Below are positions 9,748 through 20,703 of a stretch of DNA of 64,000 nt, in pieces. Position numbers and translations under genes: made by a program. Below the pieces are notes generated by a model. It worked only from the letters and a program-made list of their open reading frames with translations, was not told where the DNA came from and ran no database searches. The DNA lies in the NCBI RefSeq assembly GCF_000820305.1, contig NZ_CDBH01000062.1, forward strand, positions 50,428-114,427, in the 5' to 3' direction. Source of the stretch: Aeromonas dhakensis. Its GTDB lineage: Bacteria; Pseudomonadota; Gammaproteobacteria; Enterobacterales; Aeromonadaceae. The first letter of the stretch is position 1, and every line of letters starts with the position of its first letter.

Positions 9748-9763
9748 TGTTTCACGTGGAACG
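9748..9763 (+). promoter_or_regulatory. parS: parS centromere site 1
   Basis: TGTTTCACGTGGAACG matches the bacterial parS palindrome TGTTNCACGTGNAACA with one end mismatch. It is bound by ParB. It begins one base after the stop codon of the duplicated kdpE tail and contains the stop codon of the converging MFS gene. Confidence 0.88.
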
Positions 9764-10879
9764 ACGCCAGCAACAACACAATGCCAACAGACCGCAGCCA
9801 CCGAGCAGCAGACCGAGATCCTGCAAGCTGGCTGCAACCGCCAACCCCAGGCTGAGCAGCAGGTAGTAACCGAGCCCGAACAGAGCGCCGGCACTGCCCG
9901 CCACCTCCCTATAGGCCAGCAGCGCCTGGCTCAGCACATTGGGGATCGCCAGCCCGAATGCCACTACCACTCCCGTCATGGGCAGCAGAAACCAGAGTGA
10001 AGCCTGGCTGGCCCACACCAGCCAGCCAGAACCCAGCGCCAGCACGGCGGCGAGCCTGATCAGGGAGGCAGGCGACCAGCCAAGCCCCAGCAGACGCTTG
10101 TTGAGCAGACTGCCCCCCAGGGTCGCCAGTGCCAGCACGATACCGGAGTAACCAAACTCGCCCGCGCTCAGCCCCAGCCCGGCAAACAGAAATGGCGCCA
10201 GACTGTAGTAGCCGAACAGCATGGTGTTGAACAGGGCCACCAGAGCGGCGCTGCGCCACAAGCCGCTATCACGCACCATCCGGCATGCCAGCGGCCAGAG
10301 TGCCACTCGCTGGGTGGTGATCGGCCGGGTTTCCGGCAACTGCCGGCAGGCCATCAGCAACAAGCCGATTGCCAGCGCCAGCAGGGCGCCAAATACCCCG
10401 AGATAACCAAAACCATCGGCCAGCAGGCCGCCGCTCACCAGCCCCAGCACTGGGCTCAGGGAGAGCGCGATGCCCATCACCGAGAAGACCCGCGCCAGAT
10501 CGCTGCCCTGATAGCTGTCGCGCAGCATGGTCTGGGTCACCACTGAGCCCACGGCGGCACCGAAGGCCGCAATGACCCGGGCCAGCAGCAGGGTTTCAAA
10601 CTCAGTGGCCAGCAACGCCAGCAGGGTGCCGGCGCCATAGGTCAGCAACCCCGCCAGCATGGCGGGACGCCGCCCGATGAGATCGCACAGTCTGCCCCAG
10701 CAAACCACTCCCGCCGCAAACGCCAGAAAATAGACCGACAGGGTCTGGGATGCCTGCCCCTCGCTCACCCGAAACTCAGTGGCGATATGGGTCAGTACCG
10801 GGCTGTAGATGGTCTCCACTATCTGCGGAAACATCATCAGTCCGACCACCAGCCAGAGCGGTGGCAACTTGTTGTTCAT
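9752..10879 (-). CDS. MFS exporter of the Bcr/CflA drug-efflux type
   Basis: The 375-residue protein has about twelve hydrophobic segments. The loop motif GRLCDLIGRRPAM between helices 2 and 3 is the major-facilitator signature, and RVIAAFGAAVGSV is typical of the Bcr/CflA drug:proton antiporters. It probably expels a small hydrophobic compound through the inner membrane. A strong AAGGAGG ribosome site precedes the ATG. It is divergent from the AraC-type regulator, which probably controls it. The last codons run into a parS site. The substrate cannot be told from sequence. Confidence 0.85.
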   Translation of the reverse strand: MNNKLPPLWLVVGLMMFPQIVETIYSPVLTHIATEFRVSEGQASQTLSVYFLAFAAGVVCWGRLCDLIGRRPAMLAGLLTYGAGTLLALLATEFETLLLARVIAAFGAAVGSVVTQTMLRDSYQGSDLARVFSVMGIALSLSPVLGLVSGGLLADGFGYLGVFGALLALAIGLLLMACRQLPETRPITTQRVALWPLACRMVRDSGLWRSAALVALFNTMLFGYYSLAPFLFAGLGLSAGEFGYSGIVLALATLGGSLLNKRLLGLGWSPASLIRLAAVLALGSGWLVWASQASLWFLLPMTGVVVAFGLAIPNVLSQALLAYREVAGSAGALFGLGYYLLLSLGLAVAASLQDLGLLLGGCGLLALCCCWRRST

Positions 10880-10971
10880 GACAAACCTCCTTCACTAGAG
10901 GCCGTCATTCTAGAGTGACGCCGATTGTCCGATTACAATAAGCAGGACTATAAACATCAAGAATCGGACAC

Positions 10972-11796
10972 ATGGCCTTTATTCTTCCCGATCACCCTTT
11001 TGATCCGGACCAGCACGACGGCAGTGCCATCGGTATCGCCGCCGCCCTCGGCTGGCACGACTCTGGCCGCCACCAGCACAGGCGCCATCAGCTGCTGTTC
11101 GCCCAGGCCGGCTGCATGACCATAGAGCTGGACGATCAGGTCTGCCTGCTGCCGCCGACGCGGGCCGCCTGGTTGCCGGCGGGTCTGCCCCATCGGGTGC
11201 TGATGCGCGGGGTGGTGGCCTATCGCTCCCTCTATTTCAAACCCGAACCCGGCTTGCTGGCCGAGATGGCGGTGCTGGCGGTCAACCCGCTGCTGCGAGA
11301 GATCATCGAACGGATGGCGCTCTGGCCGTGGGACAAGCCGGAGGCAGAGCAGACCTGCACACTGGCATTATTGAAAGAGGAGCTGGCGCAAGCGCCGCGG
11401 GAATCCTGGCAGTTGCCGCTGCCGTCAGACGTGCGTCTGGCCGGCTGGCTGCAGGAGGTGAAGCAGGGTGACGCCCTGCCCGATCGGCTCAACCGGCTGG
11501 CCGAACGGGTGGGTGCCAGTGACAAGACCATAGGCCGCATCTTCATGCGGGAGACCGGCATGAGCTACCAGGCCTGGCGTCAGCAGTGGCGACTGCTGCG
11601 GGCGCTGGAGCTGCTGGCAGAAGCCGAGCCCATCAGTCGGGTGGCGGCTGCGCTGGAGTTCGCCAGCGACAGCGCCTTCATCGCCTTCTTCAGGCAACAC
11701 ACGGGGCAGACCCCCTTGCGCTATCTCAACTCTCGGGATGAGTCGCATCGGCCGAGCTCGCCTCCACCACCAGGGTCTCCAGCGCCAGCGGCTTGA
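10972..11796 (+). CDS. AraC-family transcriptional regulator
   Basis: This 274-residue regulator has an N-terminal cupin-like sensing part (HQHRRHQLLFAQAG, then LPAGLPHRV) and a C-terminal double helix-turn-helix with ERVGASDKTIGRIF and the ending FASDSAFIAFFRQHTGQTP. It is divergent from the MFS exporter with a 92-bp shared control region. A -35/-10 pair (TTGTCC 10925-10930, CTATAA 10948-10953) is visible before the gene. The last 71 bp overlap tail-to-tail with a small secreted-protein gene, which gives an unusual Pro-rich C-terminus. Confidence 0.88.
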   Translation: MAFILPDHPFDPDQHDGSAIGIAAALGWHDSGRHQHRRHQLLFAQAGCMTIELDDQVCLLPPTRAAWLPAGLPHRVLMRGVVAYRSLYFKPEPGLLAEMAVLAVNPLLREIIERMALWPWDKPEAEQTCTLALLKEELAQAPRESWQLPLPSDVRLAGWLQEVKQGDALPDRLNRLAERVGASDKTIGRIFMRETGMSYQAWRQQWRLLRALELLAEAEPISRVAAALEFASDSAFIAFFRQHTGQTPLRYLNSRDESHRPSSPPPPGSPAPAA

Positions 11797-11959
11797 GGTT
11801 GTGGATCGCCTCCTCCACCACCGCATGGGAGGCCTGCTGCTGCTGGGCCAATACTTCCTGCTCCAGCTTCACGCTGTCCAGTTCGGGTCTGGAGTACTCG
11901 TCGGCCATGACGTTCAGGCTCAGGCTGCTGGCAATCAAGGTTGCGATCAGGATTTTCAT
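11726..11959 (-). CDS. Small predicted secreted protein of unknown function
   Basis: The 77-residue protein starts with a clear signal peptide (MKILIATLIASSLSLNVMA, cut before DEYSRPE). It continues as a short acidic, Gln/Glu-rich and probably helical segment, with no cysteines and no motif I recognise. The mature peptide would be about 58 residues in the periplasm or outside. The 3' end overlaps the AraC gene by 71 bp on the opposite strand. No function is offered; it could be a spurious frame, but the signal sequence argues for a real gene. Confidence 0.6.
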   Translation of the reverse strand: MKILIATLIASSLSLNVMADEYSRPELDSVKLEQEVLAQQQQASHAVVEEAIHNLKPLALETLVVEASSADATHPES

Positions 11960-12240
11960 CTGGTGTGCTCCGGTGTGGTTGAGATGACCAGATAACTATT
12001 CCAATTGTCGTGCCACATCTATAACGATATGATTTTACTAGAATTAATTATTTTCAGATGAAAAGTGGCGCCAGTTGAAAAGCATCCTGTAGTCAGGATT
12101 GAACCAACAAGTGGTCATTTTAACCACACTAGATTTTGCCTGCTGTTCCACGTGGAACGTCCCATCTTTTTGATCGACACTCGCTTTTAAACTGAGCTAT
12201 GGTGCTAGTCCCCCGTAACTGACTCTGGATCTGTCACCGA
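11960..12240. other. Intergenic region with parS site 2
   Basis: These 281 bp separate the divergent small secreted-protein gene and avtA. They are AT-rich compared with the neighbouring genes and contain the parS site at 12144-12159. Promoters for both flanking genes should lie here, but I could not assign them confidently. Confidence 0.6.
12144..12159 (+). promoter_or_regulatory. parS: parS centromere site 2
   Basis: TGTTCCACGTGGAACG matches the perfect palindrome at 18457 in 15 of 16 positions. It lies in the intergenic region upstream of avtA and is bound by ParB for origin segregation. Confidence 0.92.
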
Positions 12241-13491
12241 ATGGAATTTTCCTTGTTCGGCGAGAAGTTCACTCGCCATGCCGGTATTACCCAACTCATG
12301 GATGACCTTAATCAGGGGCTGACCAATCCGGACGCCATCATGCTGGGTGGCGGCAACCCGGCCCCCATCCCTGCCATGCTGGAACGCTTTCAGGCCGAGG
12401 CCAAGAGCCTGCTCGACAACGGCGAGCTGGTGAAGGCGATGGCCAACTACGATGGCCCCCAGGGCAAGGACAGGTTCACCAAGGCGCTGGCGGCCCTGCT
12501 CAGCAAGGAGCTGGGTTGGGAGATCTCAGCCCGCAACATCGCACTGACCAACGGCAGCCAGAACGCCTTCTTCTATCTGTTCAACCTGCTGGCGGGCGAA
12601 TTTGCCGATGGCCGCAAGAAGAAGGTGCTGTTCCCGCTCGCTCCCGAGTACATCGGTTATGCCGACTCGGCTCTGGCCGACGACTACTTCGTGGCCTACA
12701 AACCCACCATCGAGAAACTGCCCGACGGCCAGTTCAAGTACCACGTGGACTTCGAGAGCCTGCAGGTGGGTGACGACATCGGGGTGATCTGCGTCTCCCG
12801 GCCGACCAACCCGACCGGCAACGTGCTGACCGATGAAGAGATCGAGCACCTCGATCAGATCGCCCGCGACAAGGGCATTCCGCTACTGATCGACAACGCC
12901 TACGGCGTCCCCTTCCCTGGCATCATCTTCAGCGAGGCCAAGCCGTTCTGGAACGCCAACACCATCCTCTGCATGAGCCTCTCCAAGCTGGGGTTGCCGG
13001 GTACTCGCTGCGGCATCGTCATCGCCGACGAGAAGATCATTCAGGCCATCACCAACCTGAGCGGCATCATCAATCTAGCACCGGGCAGTCTGGGCCCCGC
13101 CATCACCATTCCGATGATCGAGAGCGGCGAGATCATCGCCCTCAGCGAACAGGTGGTGAAACCCTTCTATCGGCAGAAGGCGGAGCTGGCGGTGCAGCTG
13201 CTGCGCGAGGCCATCCCCGATCCGCGCTTCCATATCCACAAGCCGGAAGGCGCCCTCTTCCTCTGGCTCTGGTTCGAAGACCTGCCGATCCACTGCCAGG
13301 CGCTGTACGAGCGACTGAAGGCGAAGAACCTGCTGATCGTGCCGGGTCACTACTTCTTCCCCGGCATCGATGACCCGGAGTGGCGTCACAGCCGGGAATG
13401 CATCCGCCTCAACTACTCCCAGAGCGAGGAGCTGGTGCGGCGCGGCATCGCCATCCTGGCCGACGAGATCAACGCCCTCTACGCCGGCTAA
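12241..13491 (+). CDS. avtA: Valine-pyruvate aminotransferase
   Basis: This 416-residue PLP-dependent class I/II aminotransferase interconverts valine and pyruvate with 2-oxoisovalerate and alanine. The N-terminus MEFSLFGEKFTRHAGITQLM, the NYDGPQGK segment, SRPTNPTGN and the PLP lysine in SLSKLGLPGTRCG match AvtA of E. coli (417 residues). No clear ribosome site precedes the ATG. A strong terminator hairpin follows at 13515. Confidence 0.95.
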   Translation: MEFSLFGEKFTRHAGITQLMDDLNQGLTNPDAIMLGGGNPAPIPAMLERFQAEAKSLLDNGELVKAMANYDGPQGKDRFTKALAALLSKELGWEISARNIALTNGSQNAFFYLFNLLAGEFADGRKKKVLFPLAPEYIGYADSALADDYFVAYKPTIEKLPDGQFKYHVDFESLQVGDDIGVICVSRPTNPTGNVLTDEEIEHLDQIARDKGIPLLIDNAYGVPFPGIIFSEAKPFWNANTILCMSLSKLGLPGTRCGIVIADEKIIQAITNLSGIINLAPGSLGPAITIPMIESGEIIALSEQVVKPFYRQKAELAVQLLREAIPDPRFHIHKPEGALFLWLWFEDLPIHCQALYERLKAKNLLIVPGHYFFPGIDDPEWRHSRECIRLNYSQSEELVRRGIAILADEINALYAG

Positions 13492-13514
13492 GCGCCAGTC
13501 AGGCGAACATAAAC

Positions 13515-13542
13515 AGAGAGGCCTGCGAATGCAGGCCTCTCT
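13515..13542 (+). terminator. Terminator between avtA and ibpB
   Basis: A perfect 12-bp stem AGAGAGGCCTGC / GCAGGCCTCTCT with a GAAT loop lies between the convergent avtA and ibpB genes. The flanking T run is short. It may work in both directions. Confidence 0.75.
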
Positions 13543-13567
13543 TCTATCAGCTGGTCAGCGGTACTGT

Positions 13568-14008
13568 TTAGCCGGGCAGCGCCAGCTGTTCGGGTTTGCC
13601 GATGGGGATGGCGCGGGGCTTGAGCGCCTCCGGCAGCTCGCGGGCCAGCTCTATGGTCAGCAGACCATGCTCCAGCTTGGCACCCTGCACTTCCACGTGC
13701 TGGCTCAGCTTGAAGGCGAGCTCGAAGTCCCGCTCGGCGATCCCCTGATGGAGGAACTGGCGCTCGCCCATGGAGGCGACCTTGCGCCCCTTCACCTTGA
13801 GGGTGCCGTTTTCGGTCTCCAGCTCCAGCTCATTGCGCTCGAAACCAGCCACGGCAACCGTGATGAGGTAGCTGTCGTGGTCGCGCTTTTCAATGTTGTA
13901 CGGGGGGTAGGCCGAGGTCTTCTGATCGAACAGCCCTTCCAGCTCACGGGCCATCCGCTCGAAGCCGACGGCATTGGAATAGAGATGAGAAAAATCGAGG
14001 TTACGCAT
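13568..14008 (-). CDS. ibpB: Small heat-shock protein IbpB-like (Hsp20)
   Basis: The 146-residue alpha-crystallin-domain chaperone binds unfolding proteins at high temperature. PPYNIEK, VAGFERNELELE and FLHQGIAERDFE are conserved Hsp20 segments, and it is clearly paralogous to the ibpA product upstream. It is the second gene of the ibpAB pair on the minus strand, 93 bp after ibpA. A ROSE-like element covers its ribosome site (14013-14032). The name ibpB is by position and divergence from IbpA. Confidence 0.88.
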   Translation of the reverse strand: MRNLDFSHLYSNAVGFERMARELEGLFDQKTSAYPPYNIEKRDHDSYLITVAVAGFERNELELETENGTLKVKGRKVASMGERQFLHQGIAERDFELAFKLSQHVEVQGAKLEHGLLTIELARELPEALKPRAIPIGKPEQLALPG

Positions 14009-14012
14009 GATC

Positions 14013-14032
14013 CTATCCTTCTATAAAGCAAC
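14013..14032 (-). promoter_or_regulatory. Putative ROSE-type RNA thermometer before ibpB
   Basis: In the transcript, UUGCUU can pair with the GAAGGA ribosome site, leaving the bulged G that marks ROSE elements. The position just before the ATG matches thermometers described for E. coli ibp genes. The fold was judged by eye. Confidence 0.55.
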
Positions 14033-14101
14033 AGGGTTTACTCTCCACGGGCCCGTCAATCGGCACCCGGGAAACATCAATAATGCAACGAGGTCAGGCG
14101 G

Positions 14102-14515
14102 TCAGCCGTTGATCTCGATCTTACGGGGTTTCATCGCCTCGGGCACTTCGCGCACCAGGTCGATGTGCAACAGACCGTTCTTAAGATCGGCGCCCTTCAC
14201 CCGCACATAGTCGGCCAGCTGGAAGCGACGCTCGAAGCCGCGTTCGGCTATGCCTTGATAGAGGTAGTTACGCTCGGTATCGGCCTGCTTGTTGCCCTTC
14301 ACCGTCAGCAGATTTTCCTGGAAACTCAGCTCCAGCTCTTCCTGGGTAAAGCCCGCCACCGCCATACTGATGCGGTAGTCGCTGTCACCCAGCTGCTCGA
14401 TGTTGTAGGGGGGATAACCGGCATTGCCATTGCTGGCCGCAGATTCGATGAGATTGGCCAGACGATCGAAACCGATGGCAGAACGATAGAGCGGAGAAAA
14501 GTCGATAGAACGCAT
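14102..14515 (-). CDS. ibpA: Small heat-shock protein IbpA
   Basis: The 137-residue alpha-crystallin-type holdase begins [19 protein letters not shown] and contains [37 protein letters not shown] and the C-terminal KPRKIEI anchor, close to E. coli IbpA (137). It co-operates with IbpB and the Hsp70/ClpB machinery. It is first in the minus-strand ibpAB unit, behind a sigma-32 promoter and a ROSE hairpin. Confidence 0.95.
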   Translation of the reverse strand: MRSIDFSPLYRSAIGFDRLANLIESAASNGNAGYPPYNIEQLGDSDYRISMAVAGFTQEELELSFQENLLTVKGNKQADTERNYLYQGIAERGFERRFQLADYVRVKGADLKNGLLHIDLVREVPEAMKPRKIEING

Positions 14516-14519
14516 AGTA

Positions 14520-14540
14520 TTATCCTCTTTTGAGCGATAA
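14520..14540 (-). promoter_or_regulatory. ROSE-type RNA thermometer before ibpA
   Basis: The transcript can fold as UUAUC(G)CUC - AAAA - GAGGAUAA. The ribosome site GAGGA is paired with UC(G)CUC and one G is left bulged, which is the conserved ROSE signature UYGCU opposite AGGA. Melting at heat shock would free the ribosome site of ibpA. Confidence 0.75.
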
Positions 14541-14611
14541 CGGATTGTTTGCCCTCCTGATGGACGGGCGCCTGGTCGAAACCTCTGTCGAGCGTTCCGA
14601 CCTTGTTATCT

Positions 14612-14639
14612 ATATAGGGGCCCGCTTTCGGCTTTCAAG
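14612..14639 (-). promoter_or_regulatory. Sigma-32 heat-shock promoter of ibpA
   Basis: On the minus strand CTTGAAA (14633-14639) and a CCCCTATAT -10 (14612-14620) are separated by 12 bases, close to the sigma-32 consensus CTTGAAA / CCCCATNT. Transcription would give a leader of roughly 90 nt ending in the ROSE hairpin. Confidence 0.8.
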
Positions 14640-14751
14640 GGCTCTGATCGAAAAATCTTCTCTCCGCCCATTTGCTGGCTTTTTCCTTATTGGGCTTCCT
14701 CCCCCAGTCACAAACATGGCACCCTGAGCGGAGATCTTGAGGAGCCACATC

Positions 14752-15456
14752 ATGTCCCGTTCCGAACGCCTGCTGGCCCTGCTGCAACTGCTGCGCGGCC
14801 ACCGCTACGCCATCACCGGCAGCGAGCTGGCCAGCCAGCTTGGCATCAGTCTGCGCACCCTCTATCGGGATATCGCCACCCTGCAGGCACAGGGCGCCCA
14901 CATCGAGGGGGAAGCGGGTATCGGCTATGTGCTGCGCCCCGGCTTCATGCTGCCGCCGCTGATGTTCAGCGAAGAGGAACTGGATGCGCTGGTACTGGGC
15001 TCACGCTGGGTGGCGGCCCATGCCGATCATGCCCTCAGCACCGCCGCCAGCAGCGCGCTGGCCAAGATAGAGGCCGTGCTGCCCGCCGATTATCGCCAAC
15101 AGCTGCATGCCAATGCCCTGCTGATCGGCACCGCTCGCGGTGACAGCCCCGTCGATGAGGCTCCGCTGCGCAGCGCCATCCGCCAGCAGCGCAAGGTGAC
15201 CCTGAGCTATCGGGATCTCAAGGAAGCGAGTTCGGAGCGCACCGTCTGGCCCTGTGCCCTCGGCTACTTCGACCAGGTGCGGATACTGGTGGCCTGGTGC
15301 GAGCTGCGCCAGGGCTTTCGCCACTTTCGGGTGGACAGGATCAGCGCGATGCGGCTGGAGGCGGAACCTTATCCTGGCAATCGGGAACGGTTGCTCAAGG
15401 AGTGGCGCGCCAGCCAGCAGATCCCGCAGCCCAGATTCATTGCTGACAGAAACTGA
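14752..15456 (+). CDS. YafY-like HTH/WYL-domain regulator
   Basis: The 234-residue protein has an N-terminal DeoR-like helix-turn-helix (GSELASQLGISLRTLYRDIATLQ) followed by a WYL domain (VTLSYRDLK, RTVWPCALGYFDQ, VAWCELRQGFRHFRVDRI). Such proteins are ligand- or nucleic-acid-sensing repressors or activators. ATG 14752 has GAGGAG at ideal spacing. The VOC gene follows 66 bp later on the same strand, a frequent partner. The target is unknown. Confidence 0.87.
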   Translation: MSRSERLLALLQLLRGHRYAITGSELASQLGISLRTLYRDIATLQAQGAHIEGEAGIGYVLRPGFMLPPLMFSEEELDALVLGSRWVAAHADHALSTAASSALAKIEAVLPADYRQQLHANALLIGTARGDSPVDEAPLRSAIRQQRKVTLSYRDLKEASSERTVWPCALGYFDQVRILVAWCELRQGFRHFRVDRISAMRLEAEPYPGNRERLLKEWRASQQIPQPRFIADRN

Positions 15457-15522
15457 CAGCAGGCGGCGCCATGCTGATGGGGTCGGCGCCGATGCGCCAT
15501 CTCATCAGCAAGGAGCATCACC

Positions 15523-15900
15523 ATGTTAGTCCCCCAGTTCACCATCCTCTACGTTGCCAACCCGACCCGCAGCGCCCTCTTTTACCGCGAGCTGTTCGGC
15601 CGCCCACCGGTAGAAGAGTCCCCCACCTTTACCATGTTCGTGTTCGAGTCAGGCGCCAGACTGGCACTCTGGTCCAGCGCCACGGTCGAACCCGCCGTGA
15701 CCCAAACTGCCGGGGCCATGGAGCTGGCCTTCGCCCTCCCCGATGATGCCGCCGTCGATCGCCAGTCTGCGGAGTGGCAGGCGCGCGGGCTCACCCTGAT
15801 CCAGGCACCGACCCGGATGGAGTTTGGCTACACCTGTATGGCCCTCGATCCGGACGGCCATCGCCTGCGCCTCTACTGCCCTGCACCTGAGCTGGGGTAA
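15523..15900 (+). CDS. VOC/glyoxalase-superfamily protein
   Basis: The 125-residue protein has the beta-alpha-beta-beta-beta folds of the vicinal oxygen chelate family: FTILYVANPTRSALFYRELFG at the start and a C-terminal CMALDPDGHRLRLYCP. It resembles PhnB/bleomycin-resistance-like members. Substrate and metal are unknown. AAGGAG lies before the ATG. It probably shares a transcript with the WYL regulator upstream. Confidence 0.85.
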   Translation: MLVPQFTILYVANPTRSALFYRELFGRPPVEESPTFTMFVFESGARLALWSSATVEPAVTQTAGAMELAFALPDDAAVDRQSAEWQARGLTLIQAPTRMEFGYTCMALDPDGHRLRLYCPAPELG

Positions 15901-15910
15901 TCGGGTTCAA

Positions 15911-15926
15911 TGTTTCACGTGGAACG
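15911..15926 (+). promoter_or_regulatory. parS: parS centromere site 3
   Basis: TGTTTCACGTGGAACG is the same sequence as site 1. It lies between the VOC gene and the terminator of gyrB, and is bound by ParB. Confidence 0.9.
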
Positions 15927-15950
15927 TGCCACCTCCTCCGCCAGAAAAAC

Positions 15951-15979
15951 AAAAAGCCGCTCACAGGGAGCGGCTTTTT
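15951..15979. terminator. Bidirectional terminator between the VOC gene and gyrB
   Basis: AAAAAGCCGCTC / GAGCGGCTTTTT form a 12-bp stem flanked by A and T runs, so it can stop transcription from both the VOC gene and the converging gyrB. Confidence 0.88.
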
Positions 15980-16002
15980 TATATCGTACTGACAGCGTCG
16001 AA

Positions 16003-19514
<3,512 letters not shown>

Positions 19515-19516
19515 GA

Positions 19517-20620
19517 CTAGATCCGCATCGGCATTACCACATACTGAGCATCCTGACTGTCAAAATCCTCAATAATGGCGCTGCTGATGGAATCGCTCAG
19601 GCTGATCCGGATTTGGTCACATTTTAACGTATTCAGCACGTCCAGCACATAAGAGACGTTGAAACCAATCTCCATCTCGCCGGCTTCGTATTGTACGTCA
19701 AGCAGCTCTTCGGCTTCTTCCTGTTCCGGGTTGTTGGCGGTGATGCGCAGCAGGTTTTCCTGCAGATTGAGACGCACCCCACGGAATTTCTCGTTGGAGA
19801 GGATGGCGGCACGGGCAAAGGCCTGGCGCAGATCCTCACGGCCAGCGATCAGGGCCTTGTCGCTGTTGCGCGGAATGACGCGGCGCCAGTCCGGGAAGCG
19901 GCCATCCACCAGCTTGGAGGTGAAGATGAAGCCGTCGAGGGCGGCGCGCAGGTTGCTACGGCCGATCTGCAGCCGCACCGGCTTGTCTTCCGCTTCCAGC
20001 AGACGCACCAGTTCCAGCACGCCCTTGCGCGGCAGGATGACCTGATGATCGGGCAGCGATTCGCTCACCACCTCGCGGCGGCAGGTCGCCAGCCGGTGAC
20101 CATCGGTGGCCACGGTACGCAGGCCATGGCCCTCGCTCTCGAACAGCATGCCGTTCAGGTAGTAGCGCACGTCCTGGCTCGCCATGGAGAACTGGGTCGC
20201 GTCGATGAGTTTTTTCAGCTCCAGCTGGCCGATGTCGAACTCGAGCACGGATTCCCAATCCTCGATGTTCGGGTATTCGGTGGCCGGCAGGGTCGACAGG
20301 TTGAAGCGGGAGCGGCCGGAGCGGATGATCAGGCGCTCGCCTTCGGTATTGAGGCGAATGTCCGCCCCCTCCGGCAGACCGCGACAGATATCCAGCAGCT
20401 TGCGCGCCGGTACTGTGGTGCGGCCATCCTGACTGTCGCTGTTGAGATAGACCTGACCGATCATCTCCACTTCGAGGTCGGTACCGGTCAGTGACAGCAG
20501 ACCGTTGCTGACATCAAGCAGCACGTTGCCGAGGATCGGCAGGGTCGGCCGGCCACCGAGGGCACCGGACACCAGTTGCAGAGGACGTAACAGGGCCTCA
20601 CGGCTAATTTCGAGCTGCAT
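19517..20620 (-). CDS. dnaN: DNA polymerase III beta sliding clamp
   Basis: This 367-residue protein forms the dimeric ring that tethers polymerase III to DNA. MQLEISREALLRPLQLVSG, TILPRKGVLELVRLLE-type segments and the C-terminal DAQYVVMPMRI are characteristic (E. coli 366). It lies between dnaA and recF. The 83 bp upstream are a diverged tandem duplication of the dnaA/dnaN junction. GGAG precedes the ATG. Confidence 0.97.
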   Translation of the reverse strand: MQLEISREALLRPLQLVSGALGGRPTLPILGNVLLDVSNGLLSLTGTDLEVEMIGQVYLNSDSQDGRTTVPARKLLDICRGLPEGADIRLNTEGERLIIRSGRSRFNLSTLPATEYPNIEDWESVLEFDIGQLELKKLIDATQFSMASQDVRYYLNGMLFESEGHGLRTVATDGHRLATCRREVVSESLPDHQVILPRKGVLELVRLLEAEDKPVRLQIGRSNLRAALDGFIFTSKLVDGRFPDWRRVIPRNSDKALIAGREDLRQAFARAAILSNEKFRGVRLNLQENLLRITANNPEQEEAEELLDVQYEAGEMEIGFNVSYVLDVLNTLKCDQIRISLSDSISSAIIEDFDSQDAQYVVMPMRI

Positions 20621-20638
20621 CTGTGCTCTCCGTTGTGA

Positions 20639-20683
20639 TTAGGAGTAAAGGTTTCGGATCAGGTTGGCATGTTCAAGCTGCAT
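20639..20683 (-). other. 14-codon hybrid mini-ORF in the dnaA-dnaN gap
   Basis: This frame reads MQLEHANLIRNLYS plus stop. The first four residues and the upstream GCACAG equal the dnaN start, and the rest resembles the DnaA C-terminus (SNLIRTLSS). It is the product of a diverged tandem duplication with an offset of 63-65 bp. Translation is unproven. Confidence 0.7.
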
Positions 20684-20703
20684 CTGTGCACTCAGTTCCG
20701 TCA

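Noticed and set aside
12724..12760. CCACGTGGAC in avtA and CCACGTGGAAG in glmS resemble parS.
   Set aside because: Only the central CACGTGG core matches; the flanks differ from the four good sites.
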